In this document: positions 60,771 to 64,000 of the stretch, in pieces
Numbering within the stretch: position 1 is the stretch's first letter
How the letters are laid out: each line of letters starts with the position of its first letter
Assembly (NCBI RefSeq): GCF_020748185.1
Contig: NZ_JAHZMO010000007.1
Coordinates: 1 to 64,000, forward strand
Direction: 5' to 3'
Length of the DNA stretch: 64,000 nt
From: Terrisporobacter petrolearius
GTDB lineage: Bacteria; Bacillota; Clostridia; Peptostreptococcales; Peptostreptococcaceae
Program-made: the position numbers and the translations under genes
Notes under the pieces: generated by a model
Told to the model about the DNA's origin: nothing
Database searches by the model: none
What the model saw: the letters and a program-made list of their open reading frames with translations, nothing else

Positions 60771-62384
60771 CTACCACACAGCAACATGGCCATCGCATCT
60801 TTTTTCTGTGGCACAAACATAAGACCCCTTTTCATTATTTTTTAATATAATCTGTCCCTTACCCATATTTGTAAAGTCCTCCATTACTGTAATGTGGTGA
60901 CCTTTTTCCATAAGACCTTTCACAATTTCTTCATTAATATCACTTTCAACCTCAATCTCTTTGTTTTTAATCCATTGCCAACGTGGGGCATCTAAAGCTT
61001 CTTGCGGATTCATATCAAAATCAATCAAATTAGTAAGAACTTGCAACTGGCCCTGAGGTTGCATAAAGGCCCCCATTACTCCAAAAGCCCCTACTGCTTC
61101 ATTATCCTTACATAAAAATCCTGGAATAATTGTGTGATATGGTTTCTTAAATGGTTTTACCACGTTAACGTGCTTTTTATTTAGACTAAAATTGTTTCCT
61201 CTATTGTGTAGGGTTATTCCTGTGTTTGGAACTACTAGCCCTGACCCAAACTCTGTATAATTACTTTGTATATAGGACACCATGTTTCCTTCACTGTCAC
61301 CACTACACAAATATACAGTTCCTGGTGAATAAGGATCTCCACATATAGGTTCAACAGCCTTATCTCCTATTAAACTTCTTCTTTTATTTGCATAATCTTC
61401 ATTTAATAATTCTTCAACTTTTACTTTCATTTCTTTTATATCTGTTACATAAGTTTTGCTATCAGCAAAGGCAAGTTTTAAACTTTCTATAATTTTATGA
61501 TAATTATCTACATGTTCTTTATCCCTATGTAGATTAAGTCCTTTTAATATATTTAAAGCCATAAGCACTGTTATTCCATGGCCATTTGGTGGTATCTCAA
61601 AAACATCGTACCCTTTGTACTCTGTACTAAGAGGCTTTACCCACTGAGGATAAAATTTCTCCAAATCACTTTTTCTAATAAATCCATTGTATTTTCTAGA
61701 GAACTCATCTATTTTATCTGCCAAGCTTCCTCTATAAAAACTTTCGCTGTTACTTCTTCCTATTTCTTCAAGAGTTTCTGCCATTTCTTCACACTTAAAA
61801 ATTTCTCCAGCCTTAGGCCCTCTTCCCATTTTCCCAAAAGTTTCAAACCAGTACTTATACTCTTCACCTTTCAAGTTTTCTTCGTATTCATCATAAACTT
61901 TCTGCCACAAATTTGATACAGTTTGTCCCACAGCATATCCATTTCTAGCATAGTTTATGGCACTTTCCAAACATTCTAACAAACTTAACTTTCCGTACTT
62001 TTTACTAAGTTCTCCCCATGCAGCAGGTATTCCAGGAACTGTTACTGCTCCAAATCCATACTTAGGCATAGAGTCCATTCCTGCATATTCTTCCAACTTC
62101 ATTTTCTCTGGTGCAAATCCACTGGAATTTAATCCATAAAGTTTCTTATCCTTCTGGATCCACACTAGTGCATAAGCGTCTCCACCAATTCCACATCCTG
62201 TAGGTTCCACAACTGTAAGACAGGCAGCCGTAGCTATGGCTGCATCTACTGCATTGCCACCTTTTTTCAAAATTTCTAAGCCTGCTTGAGCTGCAATTGG
62301 TGTTGATGTTGCTACTGCTCCGTTTTTTCCATAGACTACATTTCTTATGGAATTATATTTATTATTCATTGAAGTTAAATTCAT
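60771..62384 (-). CDS. ggt: Gamma-glutamyltransferase family protein (no signal peptide)
   Basis: A 537-residue Ntn-hydrolase of the gamma-glutamyltransferase family. N-terminal GAVATSTPIAAQAGLEILKK and GGNAVDAAIATAACLTVVEP with GIGGDAYALVW are diagnostic. The autoprocessing nucleophile is probably the Thr of SPGTVYLCSGDSEGN, where classical GGT has TTH; FGSGLV and NRGNNFSL follow. No signal peptide, so it is cytoplasmic, like YwrD or HpxW relatives, and the true substrate may be a gamma-glutamyl compound or oxamate-like amide. GGGGGG lies 6 bp before the ATG. Monocistronic. Confidence 0.88.
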   Translation of the reverse strand: MNLTSMNNKYNSIRNVVYGKNGAVATSTPIAAQAGLEILKKGGNAVDAAIATAACLTVVEPTGCGIGGDAYALVWIQKDKKLYGLNSSGFAPEKMKLEEYAGMDSMPKYGFGAVTVPGIPAAWGELSKKYGKLSLLECLESAINYARNGYAVGQTVSNLWQKVYDEYEENLKGEEYKYWFETFGKMGRGPKAGEIFKCEEMAETLEEIGRSNSESFYRGSLADKIDEFSRKYNGFIRKSDLEKFYPQWVKPLSTEYKGYDVFEIPPNGHGITVLMALNILKGLNLHRDKEHVDNYHKIIESLKLAFADSKTYVTDIKEMKVKVEELLNEDYANKRRSLIGDKAVEPICGDPYSPGTVYLCSGDSEGNMVSYIQSNYTEFGSGLVVPNTGITLHNRGNNFSLNKKHVNVVKPFKKPYHTIIPGFLCKDNEAVGAFGVMGAFMQPQGQLQVLTNLIDFDMNPQEALDAPRWQWIKNKEIEVESDINEEIVKGLMEKGHHITVMEDFTNMGKGQIILKNNEKGSYVCATEKRCDGHVAVW

Positions 62385-62525
62385 ATTTTACCCCCCAGTT
62401 ATAATATTAATTTACTACATATATATATATTGTATATTATATAACAATCGGCTATATGGTATTATCCTCAAATTGACTGTTGACAATCTTTTTAAATAAA
62501 CTATAATGAACTTAAAAGTAAATAT

Positions 62526-62607
62526 TTGCTAGGGGTGCCTTTATTGGCTGAGAGGTTTTGCCGACCCTTGTACCTGATCTGGATAATACCAGCGTAGGAA
62601 AGCTATA
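62526..62607 (+). ncRNA. TPP riboswitch (THI element)
   Basis: The conserved THI-box parts occur in order: AGGGGTGCC, GGCTGAGAGG, GACCCTTGTACCTGATCTGG and ATAATACCAGCGTAGGAAAGC. Thiamine pyrophosphate binding should fold the aptamer and favour the terminator at 62655-62687, shutting off the thiamine uptake genes downstream. Confidence 0.95.
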
Positions 62608-62654
62608 TACACTTTATTTCTCATAAAGAGTGTCAGGGATTAAATTTGATCGTA

Positions 62655-62687
62655 TATGCTATGCCTACGGGTATAGCATTTTTTTAT
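62655..62687 (+). terminator. Riboswitch-controlled terminator
   Basis: TATGCTAT pairs with ATAGCAT(A) around a GC-containing loop and is followed by TTTTTTT. An alternative hairpin, ACACTTTAT with ATAAAGAGTGT (~62609-62633), lies between aptamer and terminator. Confidence 0.85.
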
Positions 62688-62724
62688 GTATTTGTATATG
62701 TAATTATAAAAAGGAGGAATAATA

Positions 62725-63015
62725 ATGGTTATAGCAGACGTGGCAGTAATGCCTCTTAGACCTTATACAGGTGAAGATGAAATGTACAAAGTAGTAGATG
62801 CTTGCATCGAAAAAGTAAAGGAAAGTGGTCTTAAATATGAAATCGGTGCCATGAGTACAACATTTGAAGGGGAATTTGATGAAGTTTTTGACTTAATAAA
62901 AGTAATGCACAAAATACCCTTTCAACTAGGATGCGAAAGAGTCATCACAGTTGCTAGGGTTGACGAAAAAGCTGGAGGCCTAACAATTGAGAACAAACTT
63001 AGAAATCACAGATAA
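62725..63015 (+). CDS. YkoF/MTH1187-type thiamine-binding protein
   Basis: A 96-residue DUF77 protein: VIADVAVMPLRPYTGEDEMY, EIGAMSTTFEGEFDEVFDLI and CERVITVARVDEKAGG. MTH1187/YkoF-type proteins bind thiamine or its hydroxymethylpyrimidine part in the cytoplasm and often sit in TPP-controlled operons. Here it is the first gene after the TPP riboswitch. AAAGGAGGAA lies 6 bp before the ATG. Its end overlaps the permease start by 29 bp. Confidence 0.88.
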   Translation: MVIADVAVMPLRPYTGEDEMYKVVDACIEKVKESGLKYEIGAMSTTFEGEFDEVFDLIKVMHKIPFQLGCERVITVARVDEKAGGLTIENKLRNHR

Positions 63016-63763
63016 GATTAAAAATTATATTTATCCACTTATAACATTCATAAGTATTTTATTATTATGGCAGTTTATTGTGGTAAGTAATGATATACCT
63101 CAATATATTATGCCTGCACCAAGCAAAATAATAAAAGTTTTTAGCACAGATTTTGCAAACTTACAAATGCATGCTTTAGTTACTTTAAATGAATCTGTTT
63201 TAGGATTTATTTATTCCATATTATTGGCAATAGCAATAGGTACTCTTATGGACTTTGTTCCATTTATAAAAAAGTGTTTCTATCCTATAATGCTAGTATC
63301 TCAAATGATACCAACAATTACTATAGCTCCACTACTTATAATATGGTTTGGATTTGATTCATTACCAAAAATAATCATGGTAATGACTACTTGTTTCTTC
63401 CCCATATTAATAAATTTTGTGGATGGTATGGAAAATATAGATAAAGACTATATAAATTTGTTCAAAACTATGGATGCCAGCAAACTAAATACATTTATTC
63501 ATTTAAAACTGCCCATGTCTTTGGAAAGCTTATTTACAGGCTTAAAAATTTCTGCTACTTATGCCTTTGTTGCTGCAACAGTTGCAGAGTGGCTTGGTGG
63601 AAGTGTGGGACTTGGTGTTTATATGGTAAGAGCAAAGAGTGCATATGCTTTGGACAAAGTATTTGCATCTACAATTTTAGTAATAATGTTTAGTTTAATA
63701 TTTGTAATGGGTATAAATATTTTGAAGAAAATAACATTAAAACATAAGTACAAAGGAGAGTAA
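62987..63763 (+). CDS. thiX: ThiX-type ABC permease for thiamine precursor
   Basis: A 258-residue permease of the nitrate/sulfonate/taurine (BPD_transp_1) class, with six membrane segments and the EAA loop [20 protein letters not shown] around residue 165. [10 protein letters not shown] near residue 41 and the C-terminal [14 protein letters not shown] are typical of ThiX, which imports formylaminopyrimidine or HMP for thiamine synthesis. It starts at TTG inside the upstream gene, with GGAGG 8 bp before. The TPP riboswitch and the ThiY-like gene downstream support the role. Confidence 0.85.
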   Translation: MRTNLEITDKIKNYIYPLITFISILLLWQFIVVSNDIPQYIMPAPSKIIKVFSTDFANLQMHALVTLNESVLGFIYSILLAIAIGTLMDFVPFIKKCFYPIMLVSQMIPTITIAPLLIIWFGFDSLPKIIMVMTTCFFPILINFVDGMENIDKDYINLFKTMDASKLNTFIHLKLPMSLESLFTGLKISATYAFVAATVAEWLGGSVGLGVYMVRAKSAYALDKVFASTILVIMFSLIFVMGINILKKITLKHKYKGE

Positions 63764-63764
63764 G

Positions 63765-64000
63765 ATGAAGTTTAAAAAAAGCATTTCATTAATGACGGCT
63801 GCACTACTTACTATAGGTTTGGTGACAGGTTGCTCAAAGAAAAGTACTGAAAAAAAAGAAGGAAACTCAGATTTACAAAAGGTTACTGTAGTTCTTGACT
63901 GGACTCCAAACACTAACCATACAGGATTATACGTTGCTTTAGATAAAGGATATTACAAAGAACAAGGTTTAGATGTGGAAATAATTCAACCATCTGATGG
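63765..64000 (+). CDS. thiY: ThiY-type pyrimidine-binding lipoprotein (partial, cut by window end)
   Basis: The first 78 codons are present. A lipoprotein signal peptide ends at LVTGC, followed by [20 protein letters not shown] and [15 protein letters not shown], the start of an NMT1/THI5-like domain that binds thiamine pyrimidine precursors outside the cell. The ATG follows the permease stop by 1 bp, with AAGGAG 6 bp before it. The ATPase (ThiZ) should lie beyond the window. Confidence 0.88.
   Translation, partial: MKFKKSISLMTAALLTIGLVTGCSKKSTEKKEGNSDLQKVTVVLDWTPNTNHTGLYVALDKGYYKEQGLDVEIIQPSD

Overview
The window is low-GC DNA with Gram-positive ribosome-binding sites (GGAGG, AGGGGG), TPP- and XylR-type control, a sigma-V/RsiV lysozyme-response locus and many clostridial metabolic genes. 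It fits an anaerobic Clostridia member, most likely Peptostreptococcaceae (Clostridioides/Paraclostridium/Terrisporobacter-like). That assignment is inferred from gene content, not proven. Almost all genes lie on the minus strand. I saw no rRNA, tRNA or CRISPR array.

Layout. 1-216: right end of an IS256-family insertion sequence. 332-7027: histidine degradation operon hutH-hutU-ftcD-hutI-fchA, which takes histidine to glutamate through formimino-THF. 7326-10556: LacI-family regulator, a decayed ORF, a PadR/HAAS membrane-protein pair with a double palindromic operator, and a DUF697-like protein. 10731-10883: a tiny YfgJ-like zinc ribbon with an in-frame UGA at a Cys position followed by a hairpin resembling a bacterial SECIS (selenoprotein candidate). 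11062-16615: solitary larC, a ferredoxin-domain aldo/keto reductase, a MerR regulator with a classic 19-bp-spacer promoter, a small membrane protein and a siroheme sulfite/nitrite reductase. 16811-26445: pentose module (xylAB, divergent ROK regulator XylR, ChvE/GguA/GguB-type sugar ABC importer, aldose 1-epimerase) tied together by XylR-like operators. 26603-33748: cell-envelope genes: an SH3/SGNH hydrolase broken by a stop, a 2-hydroxyacid dehydrogenase, the PdaV/RsiV/SigV set, a HIT protein and a membrane pseudokinase. 33931-37042: small accessory genes, a decayed M28 peptidase, and a Nudix gene bracketed by ~245-bp direct repeats.

37070-51755 is a defence island: a PLD-nuclease/helicase fusion, a MazG-like protein of foreign codon use, a restriction endonuclease-like protein, a C5 cytosine methyltransferase, and a translationally coupled operon of GHKL ATPase, Z1 ATPase, DUF4420 nuclease and AIPR, ending with an unfamiliar fifth gene that carries its own PD-(D/E)XK core. 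52031-53292 holds a J-domain protein behind microsatellite and iteron-like tandem repeats.

53494-64000: glycosyltransferase, carbonic anhydrase, a BtuCDF/MolABC-type importer in one operon with an aldehyde:ferredoxin oxidoreductase-like tungsten/molybdenum enzyme, a gamma-glutamyltransferase, and a TPP-riboswitch-controlled thiamine-precursor ABC operon cut by the window edge.

The features I find most worth checking are the selenoprotein candidate; a hidden four-site array (GTAGTTAC/GTARCTAC, spaced 24-27-24 bp) that occurs with identical geometry inside two unrelated genes in different reading frames; the fifth gene of the GHKL/Z1 operon; and the importer/AOR operon.
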